Shown: positions 1 through 11,195, counted from the first letter of the stretch. The stretch: DNA of 64,000 nucleotides from Mantis religiosa (GCA_030765055.1 CM060955.1:157324006-157388005), one strand, 5' to 3'. Notes: generated by a model from the letters alone, not told the origin. Numbers and translations are program-made.

Positions 1-270
1 TTTCATTTCGAAATGCGGGCCACATTCGGGAGGTCCAGATTCGATTCCTGTGGCCAATCTACCTGAACCATAGGTTTTTTCGGAGTTTCCCAGATCACCG
101 TAAATGCTGGGTAGGTTAATTAATCCACGAATTTCCTGTCCCTTCATTTCATCTCCATTATCATTTCAAACCATCTCTCATCTGGTGGTCTCTTTCAGAG
201 TAGAAGTGTCGGCGGGTGTGTTGGTAATGCATGGGAGGATGATATGCTCTTAGTAAAACTTCCTCCTCTG
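1..270 (+). repeat. Probable tRNA-derived repeat fragment
   Basis: A B-box-like stretch (ATTCGATTCC, about 39-48) lies near the left edge. It is followed by sequence rich in short TTTCATT-type words that resembles the copy near 44935-45180. Only the 3' part of such a repeat would be present. No coding potential seen. Confidence 0.35.
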
Positions 271-309
271 ATTGGACAAGGATCACCAAAGGAAAAACTA
301 TTTGCAGTC

Positions 310-465
310 ACTAAAATTAGGCAAGTGAGTCAACCTTGTATATACTTTTCTCCACTTACAAGTTTTTTATGAAGAATAGTTTCTGGGGACTTCTTTTATT
401 CTTCATAAAAAACTTGTAAGTGGAGAAAAGTATATACAAGGTTGACTCACTTGCCTAATTTTAGT
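310..465. repeat. Perfect 69-bp inverted repeat (fold-back)
   Basis: Bases 310-378 and 397-465 are exact reverse complements, separated by an 18-bp spacer (379-396). The palindrome interrupts a PLE family-B 3' end: the flanks (AAAACTATTTGCAGTC on the left, TTTAGTAACAATGGCA on the right) match that family. It encodes nothing recognisable. Confidence 0.9.
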
Positions 466-469
466 AACA

Positions 470-804
470 ATGGCACTCCACTTTCTCAAATACTTCTTTT
501 TATTCTATATTTGCAGTCAGTTTATTGACACTTCATCACTTACATTTTTATATTATTTAGGGACTAGTTTCTGAAGCCATTGCTTCCATTTTCAACTTCT
601 CTCCAACTTGTGTCTGTTGTCATCTGCTCTCTTCCCTCTAGCAGTAGAACTATGAACTTCTTTGTCAAATTATCTACTGGTGGGATTTCAAAGTTCATAC
701 TCTCTTGGTAGAGAGAGGTTGAAAATGGAAGCAATGGCTTCTGAAACTAATCCCTCAATAATATAAAATGTAAGTGACGAAGTGTCAATAAACTGACTAC
801 AAAT
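470..804. mobile_element. PLE family B, inverted pair of 3' ends
   Basis: Bases about 470-700 match, on the minus strand, the family-B end also seen near 9.9, 19.7, 48.1 and 56.8 kb (GTTTATTGACAC, GGGACTAGTTTC). From about 705 the same sequence returns in the opposite orientation up to the family-A insertion at 805 and resumes at 2181-2236. The two arms have their 3' ends outward. Confidence 0.7.
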
Positions 805-2179
805 ATCGAGATTTACCTGTATTGGAACACCACAGTGAAGCGAAAAATTATTAAATTTTAGATGAGTCGTATTTTTTACATATCTGCTTCACTTTCGTAC
901 CTATTTTGAGGACATGTTTCGCAAATCATCGTTTGCATCTACGGCTCTTATGCGACTGAAGCTAGATCCAGCGGTGTGGGTAATTCTGGGGTTGTTGCTG
1001 CCATCTGTTGATTTAGTGATGAACTTAAATGTGGGATTCTCTTCTGGCGGGATTTCAAAGTTCATTAGTTGCTTTTTATGTTTTTCTATGTATATCCTCT
1101 CCCATATGACGAGTTCACTATGTTTTTGTACGTATTTTAGTAATTCTGTGCTATCTTCAATTTCATGATTTTCAGACCAGAAATGAGCTGCTATTGCGGA
1201 CTTATCAATATTTTTGTATCTTAAGTGCCTGAAGTGTTCTTTCTTTCTAGTGCCTATGTTTCTTTTTGTCCTCCCTATGTAAATTTTTTCACGGTCTTTA
1301 CACTTAATCTTGTAAATGCCTGACTTTTCCTCTGGTTTTATCTTATCAGTATTATTACTGTGAAGTAGGTTTTTAATAAATCCTTTTATGGAAGTGTTGA
1401 AAACAGTGTTGTTGTATAAATTAAGTTAATTAGGAGTCGATTAATAACACAAAACAACACTCAGGTTTTTAATGTTGTAATTGTTTTTTGGTGCCAATGT
1501 TATAGTGTATTTCTTGAATATTTTTTGGAACTTTTTTGTGGCCCAGGGGTGGTAAGTAAATTTAGCAAATCTAATTTCTTGTTTTATTGGTGTGAGAGCT
1601 GTGATCTGTTTTAATCTCTTTTGAAGTATGAATAATTTTAGTTTTTTATCTACAAGGTTTTTTCCATATCCATTTTTAATTGCAGTTTTTAAGATTTGAT
1701 GGTATTCGTTTTGATATTCTTGCTGGCTGAGAGGTAGATTTACTAATCTGTGTGTCAGACTGTTGATGGTTGCATGTTTGTGTGGAATTGGGTTGAAACT
1801 ATATGCTTTGATGTAATTATCTGTGTGTGTTGCTTTTCTATGGATGCCAAATTCTAGTTTTTCATTGCTTTTTTTGATTTTAAGGTCTAAAAAAGGTAGA
1901 GTACAGTCCTCTTCAGTTTCCACTGTGGGAGAGGATATACATAGAAAAACATAAAAACCAACTAATGAACTTCGAAATCCTGCCAGAAGAGAATCCCACA
2001 TTTAAGTTCATCACTAAATCAACAGATGGCAGCAACAACCCCAGAATTACCCACACCGCTGGATCTAGCTTCAGTCGCATAAGAGCCGTAGATGCAAACG
2101 ATGATTTGCAAAACATGTCCTCAAAATAGGTATGAAAGTGAAGCAGATGTGTAAAAAATACGACTCATCTAAAATTTAA
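805..2179 (-). mobile_element. PLE family A copy 1, inverted dimer with 12-bp TSD
   Basis: A 12-bp target duplication (TGACTACAAATA) flanks the copy at 794-805 and 2180-2191, so the boundary bases are ambiguous by one. The minus-strand arm (805 to about 1920) holds the 3' end, the GIY-YIG part and the connector toward the RT. At about 1926 the sequence flips and bases to 2179 repeat the 3' end in plus orientation. A roughly 90-bp foreign stretch near 1378-1468 breaks the minus arm. The element sits inside a family-B PLE end. Confidence 0.85.
907..1990 (-). pseudogene. PLE family A polyprotein, broken C-terminal part
   Basis: Read on the minus strand this gives the post-RT segment (CTLPFLDLKIKKSNEKLEFG), the connector with HPWATKKFQKIFKK, and fragments of the GIY-YIG endonuclease. 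It lacks the RT catalytic core and is interrupted by the insertion near 1378-1468. The 186-codon open stretch at 1441-2001 is a chimera: its first residues come from the opposite arm, so its start is not real. Non-functional. Confidence 0.75.
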
Positions 2180-2240
2180 TGACTACAAATAGTTTTTACA
2201 ATTAATTTTGAGACGTCACTGTTACTAAATTCCTCCAATC

Positions 2241-3399
2241 ACGCACGAGGATCACCATGTTAGATGCTAAACACCTTTTTCCGATATTCTAAAATGTATT
2301 TAGCATGATGTGCGAGTGAGCAAGTAGTATATGTATGTCTTATCTTCTGCTACTGCTGCAATAAACACAATACCTTGCTATTTAAGTTAACTGATGGAAA
2401 TATATCTAATTAATCTATTTAAAACAATACCTTACTGCCTGTTGCTCTTCTGATAACGGTGCAATAAACACCTTCGTACACATAATCGTAATATGCTCTC
2501 CACATGGCAGCAGTAAGTGGCAAAGTCACCTCTCTCCCCATACGAAACATCAATCACTTTCTACATTGGCAACCAGTATAGCATTGTACAATGTAATCTT
2601 AAGCTACTGTACATAATGCAACAGAATTTAATGTTTTTCATCTCCACGGCAAAAATCTATTTACTTTGAATCTGTCCACAAGGATATAAAAATGTCTTTT
2701 TTACCATGAACTCATAGAAATGTATCTTTGCTCTCATAGATTTTTATGGATAAGCCATAAAAGTTGGCAAGTATGAATGTGTGATCAGCTAATTGTGCCT
2801 GAGTTTTATTACTGTTAAAATACAATTGGTCAGTATCTAATATTTGACAGTTGGCATTGGAATCATCATTATCTTGCAATCCAGTATTTTAATAAGAGGT
2901 TGGTATGTTGATAGAAAGCTTGACAATAGAGAAATGTTCCTCTTCATATCTTCAAGTACACAAAAAAGGCATATAGGAAATTCTATTGTGCCAATGTTGC
3001 AAAGATGTTTGTTGAGACGAGTAATCTAAAAACTGTTATGGGGAATTTTTCTTGGTACTGCAGTAATTGTAACCAAATTATATAGATTTCCAAAATGTTT
3101 TCCTTTTGTTTATGATAAATTCCTTTAATTTTATTTTATTGTAAACTGATATAATTATTCATCTGATAGTGATAAGACAGAGAACCAAATGATTCTTATG
3201 CAATTTGACTATCTTTCTTGGCCAGAAAATCAGATGTTTCTTTACTATTCCAAAGTGTGGTAGTTATCCATTAAATTATTACTCTTTTATTTAAACTTTT
3301 TTATAATTTTCTATGTAATAGATATATGATAAAACTAACGGTTGTTTTCTACATGTAAGCAGCTATGTCATTTCCAACATGGTTTCTTTGAATACTTAC
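2241..3399. other. Intron sequence, nothing recognised
   Basis: AT-rich intron of the minus-strand WASHC2-like gene between the most 3' visible exon and the family-B PLE remnant that ends near 2236. No ORF with family resemblance and no clear repeat boundary. Confidence 0.5.
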
Positions 3400-3543
3400 A
3401 CACTTTGTTTGCATTCATCGCGGGTTGCTCATTTGATTCCAAAGCGGCCACACTTCCTAATTTGGCAGCAAGTTTGGACGCAAATGTATTAACGTTATCT
3501 GCTTCATCAAATGTTTCATCTGCATCTTTTCCAAATATATTTT
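3400..3543 (-). CDS. WASHC2: WASHC2/FAM21-like, exon 7 (last in window)
   Basis: Exon bounded by an acceptor TAACAG (3549-3544) and a donor GTAAGT (3399-3394). It enters with two bases completing a Glu codon left by exon 6 and leaves in phase 1. Translation contains TFASKLAAKLGSVAALESNE. The FA-K/D-LAA-K/R-(L/I)G block is conserved in FAM21 proteins just after the acidic segment. The upstream part (NIFGKDADETFDEAD) is acidic, like the LFa-type motifs of the FAM21 tail that bind retromer and capping protein. The gene continues beyond base 1. Confidence 0.88.
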
Positions 3544-3683
3544 CTGTTACAAAAACAAATTAGTTAATTATTATGTTACTTAAAAATATGCAACTTCACT
3601 TCAAATAGAATACACATAAATGTGAACATTTTAAATAAACACAGGTACATTAAAGCATATAGATGTGAAATTTATGTAGTTAC

Positions 3684-4660
3684 AGTAGAAGCTCATTTAC
3701 CTGGATCAATTGGGAGAAGGGCCGATCAAAGTTAAAAAATGCAGGTTATCCAGAGAATGACAGAAAAACAATAAAAAATCATGTATATCACCAAAATATT
3801 TTTAATGGAGTTCAGAGATTACTATCAGCACACTTTCATCTAATAGCCTATGTATTTTCACCATAAACTATGTATTTGTAGTGTACTAGTTTGCTACAAA
3901 CTAGTCGGTAGCAAAAAGGCAGTGAGCTTCTGCTGTTTCAGTTTAGTGTATCACTTACGAGCAGCGTGATCTCGCATTCACTTTAACATTAGAAGTTCAT
4001 TTGGCAATTTTTCGGCTTGACTCGAAATAAAGCATCAATTTCTCTATGTTTGTTACGGTTTGTGTGCGGGTCATGACAGCACTGACTTTCTGCTGTCTCA
4101 GTTTAGTGTATCACTTACCAGTAGTGCGATCTCATATCCGCTTTAACATTAGAAGTTCATTTGCCATTGTTTCGGCTTGACTCTCAAAATAAAGCATCAA
4201 TTTCTCTATGTTTGCTAAGCTTGTGCGTTGGTCACAACCACAGCTGGTTCATCAACACTGTCTGAATCTGACAGTAATACTTCAGATGCAAAAATGCCTT
4301 CCTCTATAGTCAGTTTATAACCTCCGTCACTGTCAATGTGTTCATCAACATTCGGACAGCCATCAATATTTTTAAAAATGTCTATAAAATCTTCTTCCAC
4401 AATTATTTTTCCCTTCAATCTTGTTTTGTGGCAAGTCACACATACCAGACCACAACTTTTTCCATGACTTTATCAAAGTTTCTCTTCCAACCTGGTCCCA
4501 GCAGGTGGGGTGAGTGCAATGAATTTGTTCGCTGGCAAGAGAACTTGAGTAATGTACCTACTGAGAATAGTGATTTATCATCTGTAAAACAAGTCTTCAT
4601 TTGGAAATTAATTGTTCTTTCACACTGGCCGTGTGTAGGCTTAAGTATCGAAAGATAGAG
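3684..4660 (-). mobile_element. Tigger/pogo-like remnant
   Basis: The left edge CAGTAGAAGCTCATTTACC followed by TGGATCAATTGGGAG resembles a Tigger terminal repeat. On the minus strand, 4215-4439 is open for 74 codons and acidic (EEDFIDIFKNIDGCPNVDEH), as in Tigger transposase C-termini with their EDFVxxDD segment. No DDE core remains. The other terminus is not identified and the downstream tRNA-type repeat abuts it. Confidence 0.5.
3920..4241. repeat. Tandem duplication, two ~160-bp units
   Basis: Unit 1 begins near 3920 and unit 2 near 4080; both contain CAGTTTAGTGTATCACTTAC and AAAGCATCAATTTCTCTATG with scattered differences. The duplication lies in the Tigger-like remnant and appears to be a local tandem event. 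Confidence 0.8.
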
Positions 4661-5010
4661 TCAGACTGAAAAATTCAATGCCATAGCCGAGATTTGATCC
4701 ACGGATCTTCTGGTTGCCATTCAGCCGCTCTAATCCTTGAGCTACTATGGCCAACCTGCCGACATGACATTAAACTCTCCAACTGACTCGTGTTTTTCCC
4801 GGCAAACCACTTAGGAGTTCTTGTGCTTATGAGAACTCCTAAGTGGTTTATCGGGAAAAACACGAGTCAGTTGGAGAGTTTAATGTCATGTCAGCACGCT
4901 GGCCATAGTAACTCAAGGGTTAGAGCAGCTGGATGGCAACCAGAAGATCCGTGGTTCAAATCCCGGCTATGGCATTGAATTTTTGAGTCTGACTCTATCT
5001 TTTCAAGTCT
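4604..5010. repeat. tRNA-derived repeat (family S2), inverted dimer
   Basis: Arms 4657-4822 (minus) and about 4835-5000 (plus) are near-perfect reverse complements. Each contains a tRNA-like unit with an A box (TAGCTCAAGGGTTAGAGC-like) and a B box (GGTTCAAATCCC). The left arm retains the 3' tail (TTCACACTGGCC). Anticodon-stem and acceptor-stem pairing is recognisable, but this is a repeat, not a tRNA gene. Confidence 0.85.
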
Positions 5011-5125
5011 TCATTTACTATGCTAAACAAGACAACTTTTTTTTTTTTTCAAAACTGGTCCAGGTTAACGAGGTTTTACAGTACCTTCATAAAAATAAGT
5101 TTTTTACAAAGCAATAAAATGTTAC

Positions 5126-5234
5126 CTGTGTCACTGAGCAGTTCAGGCTCAAAAGTTTTCTGCTGTTTTCCCAAACGAGGTCCTACAGCATCTTCAGTTT
5201 CCGTATCTGAATTTCCACTATTGCTAATGGATAG
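5126..5234 (-). CDS. WASHC2: WASHC2/FAM21-like, exon 6
   Basis: Acceptor TTGTAG (5240-5235), donor CAG|GTAAC (exon ends 5126). It starts in phase 0, matching the end of exon 5, and ends in phase 1, matching exon 7. It encodes 36 residues plus one base, including SISNSGNSDTETEDAVGPRL. This is the Ser/acidic low-complexity linker that follows the conserved IGS block in FAM21; the linker varies between species, so the assignment rests mainly on splice phase and position. Confidence 0.75.
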
Positions 5235-6493
5235 CTACAACAGTGAACATAAAATGGTTTCCAGATTACATTATTATATTTGTATTCTTTAATAACTAGA
5301 ACTAAAAATAGTACTAAAGTGATAAGAGTTTTATAGACATCAGACCTCTTGACAGGGCAAGGCAAAGAATACCCACATCATATTTGTATTTTAGTCATCT
5401 GTCACTCTATGAGCATTATCCACATTGAAACATAGTAAAAAACAAATTTTACTTTTAATTTTGAATAGACAAAAATTAAAACCATTTGTTTTAATATTAT
5501 GGAGTGGGGGTCTTTCATGCCTCAGTACTGTGATACCGAAATTAGGGACTCAATAAATTACATATGAACATTTGGTATATTTGTTAAATGTGAACAGGAT
5601 ATAGGTTGGGTGAGCAGTTATCTACTGCAGAGGCATCGTCACAGGAAAATGCTTGACAAGAAGTGCAGACCCTTCCTTAGTAGCTGGTCACTCATATAAA
5701 GGACAATATAGTAACAAAAGGAATTTTGGTGTGAATAAGACAGTTTTTGTGAGGGGATTCTCACACACAGCTGGATGGTCCATCCAGGAAGAATGATGTT
5801 GCTCAAGAAAATATTTGTTGCTATGCAATGAATTAGGTGTTATCGCATAATATGTACTTCACATAAGGTAATTCCGGACCGTAATATAGATTGGTCAGCA
5901 ACTTTGCAATTTATGTAATTATAAAAAGAAGCTGTCATTAAGCAAGTCTTAAACTTGAATTCCAGTGTTCAGTGATCTCCTTACTCCCAGATATACTCAA
6001 GCAGACCCTGAAAGAAAACTCTTGCTCGAGGCTAAGGCTAGACCATGCATCGCTTCGAAATTTGCATGTGTTACTGGAAAAAAGGTGACAACTGATATTG
6101 TTAGCAGTTTCATAGGAACAAAACAAGATAATATTCCTATGAGTAAGGACTATGATACAATGAAGTACAAAATTATATTAAAACAGGATAACTTTGAAGA
6201 ATACTAGAGGAATACAGCTGAGTTAAGTGAAAGCACCAAGTATGTATGTCAAGTTAAACACTACAAGCACAAAACATGTTTGGTACTGCTTACTGATTCC
6301 AAGCACCAGAAGCACAAACATTTCAAACCCAGAGTTTCCATCCCCTCATCATAAATTAATTAAATAAACTGCAGCAGAGGCTTAAGGCATACAAACAAGT
6401 TGATGCCCTTTTTGGGTTTATCAAGGTTTTGGATACACTCACACTGTTGCACATTCTAAAGAAACTGACTGCATCTTGATAGAAAGGACTAAA
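5235..6493. other. Intron sequence, nothing recognised
   Basis: Intron 5 of the WASHC2-like gene up to the mariner insertion. Short open frames at 5938-6207 show no family resemblance. Confidence 0.5.
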
Positions 6494-6589
6494 TACGAGG
6501 GTCCTTCAATAAATAACCAAACTAATTCTTTAATTAACACATAATGGCTTTATTTCACTAACATTTACCTACACACTTTCGAAGTATTC

Positions 6590-7754
6590 TTCCTCTGATG
6601 AAATACAATTATTCCAACGATTTACCCATTGTTCAAAATACTCATTGAACCCATTTTTGGACAGTCTGTTCAGGATACCCATGACAACATTGTTCAACTC
6701 ATCACTTTGAAAATGGCGACCACAAAGCCCGTTTCACTTTAGGGAAGAGGTGAAAATCGCAAGGTGCGAGATCCGGAGAATAAGGTGGATGAGGCATGAT
6801 CTCAATGCCCATTTCTGCAATGATATCTTGAGTTGCACAAGCTCAATGAGCAGGGGCATTATCCTGATGCAAGATTCATCCTTTCCTTTCGAGATCTGGT
6901 CGCTTTTCGGTGATTTTCTTCTTCAGTGGCCCCTTCAGTACGTCACAATAGTAAGTATCAGTTACTATGCATTGATTAGTTACAACATGATCATACAGAA
7001 TGCCCTGTTTTGTCAAAGAATACGAGATGCATGACCTTTCCTGCACTTTTCTGAACTTTTTCTTTCTTAGGCCTAGGGCTCGAATGTTTCCACTGCTAAC
7101 TCTCCTGTTTTGTTAATGGGTCATAATGATGGAACTAACTCTCGTCACAAGTGATGACCCTATTCAGAAAGTCTGGCTCCCGTCATAATCTTCCGAGCCA
7201 TTCTTGACACATCATGACGCAGTGAGCCTTCTGTTCGTCCTTCAGCACGTGGGTACCCATTTCACTGCAACTTTTCGATAGCCACGATCATTGCGAATTA
7301 TGTTGTCTACAGTTCCAACAGACAAATGCGTTATGTCTGCAACTTTCGAAATTGTTATGCGATGATCTTCTCGCACAACTGCGTCAATTGTGTTAATGTT
7401 GACTTCCGTTTTTGCTGTTACAGGTCTTATAGGGGGCGGAAAATCTTGAAGGTCTTCATGACCCCCTTTGAAACGTTTATTCCAATCAAAGGCTTGTGTT
7501 TTGCCTAAAGTTTGGTCCTTGTATGCTTGCTGCACCATTTCAAAGGTTTCTGTAGCAGTTTTGTCAAGCAGAACACAAAACTTTATTGATGCGCATTGCT
7601 GCAATTTCAGTTCCATGGTGGGTGCAGTAAACACGAGCTCTAACTCCCAACTCATTGACTCTGCATGACTGGCACTCACAGCACTGCTAGAAGAGGGATT
7701 CACCTTTCCACCACTTGCAGCCATGGCACTCCAGGACAGTTTATTTAAATACAA
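6590..7754 (-). pseudogene. Mariner transposase, decayed
   Basis: The N-terminal half is open at 7242-7754 and reads like the mariner helix-turn-helix region (TFEMVQQAYKDQTLGKTQAF, then HRITISKVADITHLSVGTVD). The C-terminal half is found in other frames between about 6590 and 7240: a YYCDVLKGPLK-type segment, HQDNAPAH, and PPYSPDLAPCDFHLFP containing the third catalytic Asp of the mariner DD34D triad. Stops and frameshifts separate the parts, so no functional protein is expected. Confidence 0.88.
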
Positions 7755-7857
7755 TTAAATTATCGAGATTTAACTGTATTGGAACACCACAGTGAAGCGA
7801 AAAATTATTAATTTTTAGATGAGTCGTATTTATTACACATCTGCTTCACTTTCGTAC

Positions 7858-9161
7858 CTATTTTGAGGGCATGTTTCGCAAATCATCGTTTGCATCTTCG
7901 GCTCTTATGCGACTAAAGCTTGATCCAGTGGTGTGGGTATTTCTGGGGTTGCTGCTGCCATCTGTTGATTTAGTGATGAACTTAAATGTGGGATTCTCTT
8001 CTGGCGGGATTTCAAAGTTCATTAGTTGGTTTTTATGTTTTTCTATGTATATCCTCTCCCATATGACGAGTTCACTATGTTTTTGTACATATTTTAGTAA
8101 TTCTGTGCTATCTTCAATTTCATGATTTTCAGACCAGAAATGAGCTGCTATTGCGGACTTATCAATATTTTTGTATCTTAAGTGCCTGAAGTGTTCTTTC
8201 TTTCTAGTGACTATGTTTCTTTTTGTCCTCCCTATGTACATTTTTTCACAGACTTTACACTTAATCTTGTAAATGCCTGACTTTTCCTCTGGTTTTATCT
8301 TATCAGTATTATTACTGTGAAGTAGGTTTTTAATGTTGTAATTGTTTTTTGGTGCCAATGTTATATTGTATTCCTTGAATATTTTTTGGAACTTTTTTGT
8401 GGCCCAGGGGTGGTAAGTTAATTTAGCAAATCTAATTTCTTGTTTTATTGGTGTGAGAGCTGTGATCTGTTTTAATCTCTTTTGAAGTTTGAATGATTTT
8501 AGTTTTTTATCTACAAGGTTTTTTCCATATCCATTTTTAATTGCGGTTTTTAAGATTTGATGGTATTCGTTTTGATATTCTTGCTGGCTGAGAGGTAGAT
8601 TTACTAATCTGTGTGTCAGACTGTTGATGGTTGCATGTTTGTGTGGAATTGGGTTGAAACTATTTGCTTTGATGTAATTATCTGTGTGTGTTGCTTTTCT
8701 ATGGATACCAAATTCTAGTTTTTCATTGCTTTTTTTTATTTTAAGGTCTAAAAAAGGTAGAGTACAGTCCTCTTCAGTTTCCACTGTGAATTGTATGCTG
8801 GGTTCTTGCAGGTTGAGTAGTTTCAAAGCATCATCTATTTGTTTGTAGGGCACTATTGCAAAGATGTCGTCTACGTATCTGTACCATGTTTTAAACATAT
8901 GAGGGAAGGCTTTAGTTATATGTGTTTCGAAAAAGCTCATGTATAGATTGGCCAAAAAGGTGATAGCGGGCTTCCCATAGCTAGTCCTGAAATTTGTTTA
9001 TAATATTTTCCATCGAAGACAAAATAATTTTGATGTATACATATTTCAGTCATTGCCAAATATTCTTCTATTGCATTGGCATCTAGGTTTATAGAATTTA
9101 GCCATTTTTTAGTGAACTCGTCAAATGGGAGAGGATATACATAGAAAAACATAAAAACCAA
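7858..9161 (-). pseudogene. PLE reverse transcriptase / GIY-YIG endonuclease, 5'-truncated
   Basis: Two overlapping minus frames. 8937-9161 holds RT motif B (QISGLAMGSPLSPF). 7858-8955 continues after a frameshift with motif C (WYRYVDDIFAIVPYKQ), the FLDLKIKK segment, the connector and a GIY-YIG domain (SGIYKIKC, then MYIGRTKRN, with the family's CxxC-type KCKVC and HFWSENHEI helix). The frameshift falls in the LSPF/LANLY stretch. RT motifs 1 to A are missing because the copy is 5'-truncated at the inversion point. This is the longest family-A reading frame in the window. Confidence 0.88.
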
Positions 9162-9285
9162 CTAATGAACTTTGAAATCCCGCCAGAAGAGAATCCCACA
9201 TTTAAGTTCATCAGTAAATCAACAGATGGCAGCAGCAACCCCAGAATTACCCACACCACTGGATCAAGCTTTAGTCGCATAAGAG

Positions 9286-9322
9286 CCGAAGATGCAAACG
9301 ATGATTTGCGAAACATGTCCTC
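9286..9322 (+). ncRNA. Hammerhead-like core, PLE family A 3' end
   Basis: CCGAAGA (9286-9292) stands where CUGANGA would be, followed by a 5-bp hairpin (GCAAA 9294-9298 with TTTGC 9305-9309), GAAA (9310-9313), then CAUGUC ending at 9319. The U4 position is C in every family-A copy seen, which argues against good activity. The same block recurs in other family-A arms. Confidence 0.45.
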
Positions 9323-9417
9323 AAAATAGGTACGAAAGTGAAGCAGATGTGTAATAAATATGACTCATCTAAAAATTAACAATTAAATTAGTTTGGTTAT
9401 TTATGGAAGGACCCTCA

Positions 9418-9859
9418 TATTGTGTTCTTCTTCTAGACATTATTGCAAGTATAATGCAAATATTCTATCCAAGTCAAATATAACCTTTTTACTAATCCTT
9501 GTTGCTACATGATATGTTTAGCAGTCATATTGGCATACTTAGCTATGGCTGACTGTCAAAAATATGACTGGCAACTTACTTTGGATCTTGAAATTTTTCT
9601 GGCGGATTCTGATGAACTTGTAGAGCATTTTGTCCTCATTGGGTATTTAAAAAATCATTAAATCTTCCTCATGTCTCTTTGTAATATCTTCTTCCACTGT
9701 TCAGTTCTTTTAAATATTGAACATGTTTGAAAGGTAGATACTATTTTCTATGTTGCGATTGTAGTTCTGAAAATATATCAGTACTAATTTTTCTGCCTGT
9801 TTATATTTAGTAGGCCAGAAGTCTTCTTTAAGATGAGTGCCAACGTTTTTTATCTTATG
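9418..9859. other. Intron sequence, nothing recognised
   Basis: AT-rich stretch between the mariner element and a family-B PLE; no repeat boundary or ORF with family resemblance. Confidence 0.5.
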
Positions 9860-10030
9860 CATGTTTGGAAGAATTTAGTAACAGTGAAATCCAAATTAAC
9901 TGAAAAAAAACAATTTGTAGTCATGTGTGTATTGAGGAATTTAGTAACGAAAAAACTATTTGTAGTCGGTTTATTGACACTTGTAACTTACTTTTTTACA
10001 TTATCGAGGGACTGGTTTCAAAGGCCATTG

Positions 10031-10160
10031 CGCCTGCCTCGGTAGCGTGGTGGTAGCATGTCTACCTCACGTCCAAGAAGTCGCGAGTTCAAATTTCGGT
10101 CAGGATGAGTTACCTAGATAATGTTTTTTCCGGGGGTTTCCCTTATCCGAAAAGACACCA
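10031..10160 (+). repeat. tRNA-derived SINE, family S1 (5' part)
   Basis: Starts GCCTCGGTAGCGTGGTGGTAGC (A box within) and continues with a B-box region (GAGTTCAAATTTCGG), TGAGTTACCTAGATAA and CCCTTATCC. The 3' end seen in full copies (TTAGGAGGACGTAAATT-type) is missing. Nested in a family-B PLE. Confidence 0.8.
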
Positions 10161-10500
10161 ACTAGCATCTGTTGTCTGCTCTCTGGTGGTGGAACTATGA
10201 ACTTTTTTGTCAAATTATCTACTGGTAGGATTTCAAAGTTCATTACGCGATCCTTATTTTTCCATATGAATATGTTCTCCCACGTCAGTTTATTTTGGTT
10301 TATCACTCCTTTGAATAATTTTGGATTTGGATCAATGTCATGATTTTTGTTCCAAAAATGAAATGCTACTGCTGACTTATCTTCTTGTCTCAATCTGATG
10401 TTTCTAAAGTGCTCTTTGACTCTGGTTTTTAGATTTCTTTTAGTTTGACCTATGTAGCATTATTCACAGTGTTTACAACTTATTTGGTATATTCAGGATC
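10100..10500 (-). pseudogene. PLE family B GIY-YIG endonuclease fragment
   Basis: The frame 10195-10393 reads as the C-terminal half of the endonuclease (DKSAVAFHFWNKNHDID, then LTWENIFIWKNKDRVMNFEI). The residues beyond that are read through the nested tRNA-type repeat and are not original. The upstream GIY-YIG signature is decayed (about 10400-10480). Confidence 0.75.
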
Positions 10501-10975
10501 TGTTAACTGATGGGATTTCATCTTCTGATTTTGAATTTAGCAACTTTAAAATTGAATGTCCATTAGTAGTAGGTGCCAGAATTATATTTTGTTCCTTAAA
10601 GGTCTTTTTAAATTTTTTCACGTATCACCCAAAAGCATTTAATAAATTTAAAAAGATCTTTAAGGAACAAAATATAATCTTGGCACCTAGTAATGGGCAC
10701 TCAATTTTAAGATGCTTAATTCAGGATTAGCATTGATTGATGTAAGTCATTTATTTCAATAAAGCTTCATCTCAACTGACTTCTTGTACCAGCTTCTACA
10801 TTAAAATAACACTATAAAAAAGGTTCAATTTTACCTAAATAGGAACCAAGAAAACAGATTAAAATGACAAATGCTATGAAGAAATGAAGAATTTGTTATT
10901 TTGGTAGACATCCTCAGCGGGTAGGTATCATTGATCTTAACATTAATTACCCTTAGTGAATTTTAAATTACTTAC

Positions 10976-11195
10976 TCGAGCTCGCTTTGTGGCCATTCCA
11001 TGTTGCCTAGCATCACTTTCAGTTTCACTGTCACTTGATTGCATCTGATTTTTTTCTGAAAGCATTTCTTCTACCTCATTGAGGTTTCCGAGTCCTATTC
11101 TGTCATCATCCATAAATTCCTTTGAACCAATGACATACGGCAAAGGACGACTTGCATATGGATCACGTGGTTTAAGTATCATTCGTTCTGCAATG
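10976..11195 (-). CDS. WASHC2: WASHC2/FAM21-like, exon 5
   Basis: Acceptor TTTGCAG (ends 11196), donor A|GTAAGT (exon ends 10976). The first base completes a Ser codon (AG from exon 4 plus C), and the exon ends in phase 0. Translation: SIAERMILKPRDPYASRPLP continuing YVIGSKEFMDDDRIGLGNL, then an acidic/Ser stretch (SSDSETESD) and a basic end (KRARV). The RPLPYxIGSxxFMxxxxxGLG block is a hallmark of FAM21 proteins after the N-terminal WASH-complex binding head, and is the most diagnostic sequence of the gene in this window. Confidence 0.93.

Larger units (their letters stand above)
7764..9378 (-). mobile_element. PLE family A copy 2, inverted dimer with 12-bp TSD
   Basis: An exact 12-bp duplication ACAATTAAATTA flanks the copy (7752-7763 and 9379-9390). 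The minus arm runs to about 9127 and carries RT palm through GIY-YIG and the 3' end. From about 9127 to 9378 the last part of the ORF plus the 3' end is repeated in plus orientation. The left side has an extra roughly 45-bp tail (from ATCGAGATTTAACTG to the GAAAAATTATT) that the right side lacks. Confidence 0.92.
6496..9417 (-). mobile_element. Mariner element with a PLE nested inside
   Basis: Terminal inverted repeats: left CGAGGGTCCTTCAATAAATA from 6496, right TTATGGAAGGACCCTCA to 9417, both followed inward by AACCAAACTA or its complement. TA duplications sit at 6494-6495 and 9418-9419. The transposase is on the minus strand. A family-A PLE (7764-9378) was inserted between the transposase start and the right TIR. 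Without it the element would be about 1.3 kb, the usual mariner size. Confidence 0.9.
9860..10735 (-). mobile_element. PLE family B copy with inverted second arm
   Basis: Minus-strand family-B 3' end (ATTTGTAGTCGGTTTATTGAC near 9960) followed by its ORF remnant to about 10620. From about 10625 a short segment (AGATCTTTAAGGAACAAAAT) repeats the preceding bases in plus orientation, so this too is an inverted pair. A tRNA-derived repeat is nested at 10031-10160. Confidence 0.75.

Noticed and set aside
914..1168. Recurrent hydrophobic 60-97 codon open frame (MFRKSSFASxALMRLKLDP...) at 914, 1913, 7871, 9098, 48274, 50675 and 51187
   Set aside because: It is the antisense of the family-A PLE 3' end. 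It recurs only because the repeat recurs, in both orientations because the copies are inverted dimers.
1441..2001. 186-codon open frame as a host gene
   Set aside because: It fuses the two inverted PLE arms; the N-terminal part is antisense 3'-end sequence.
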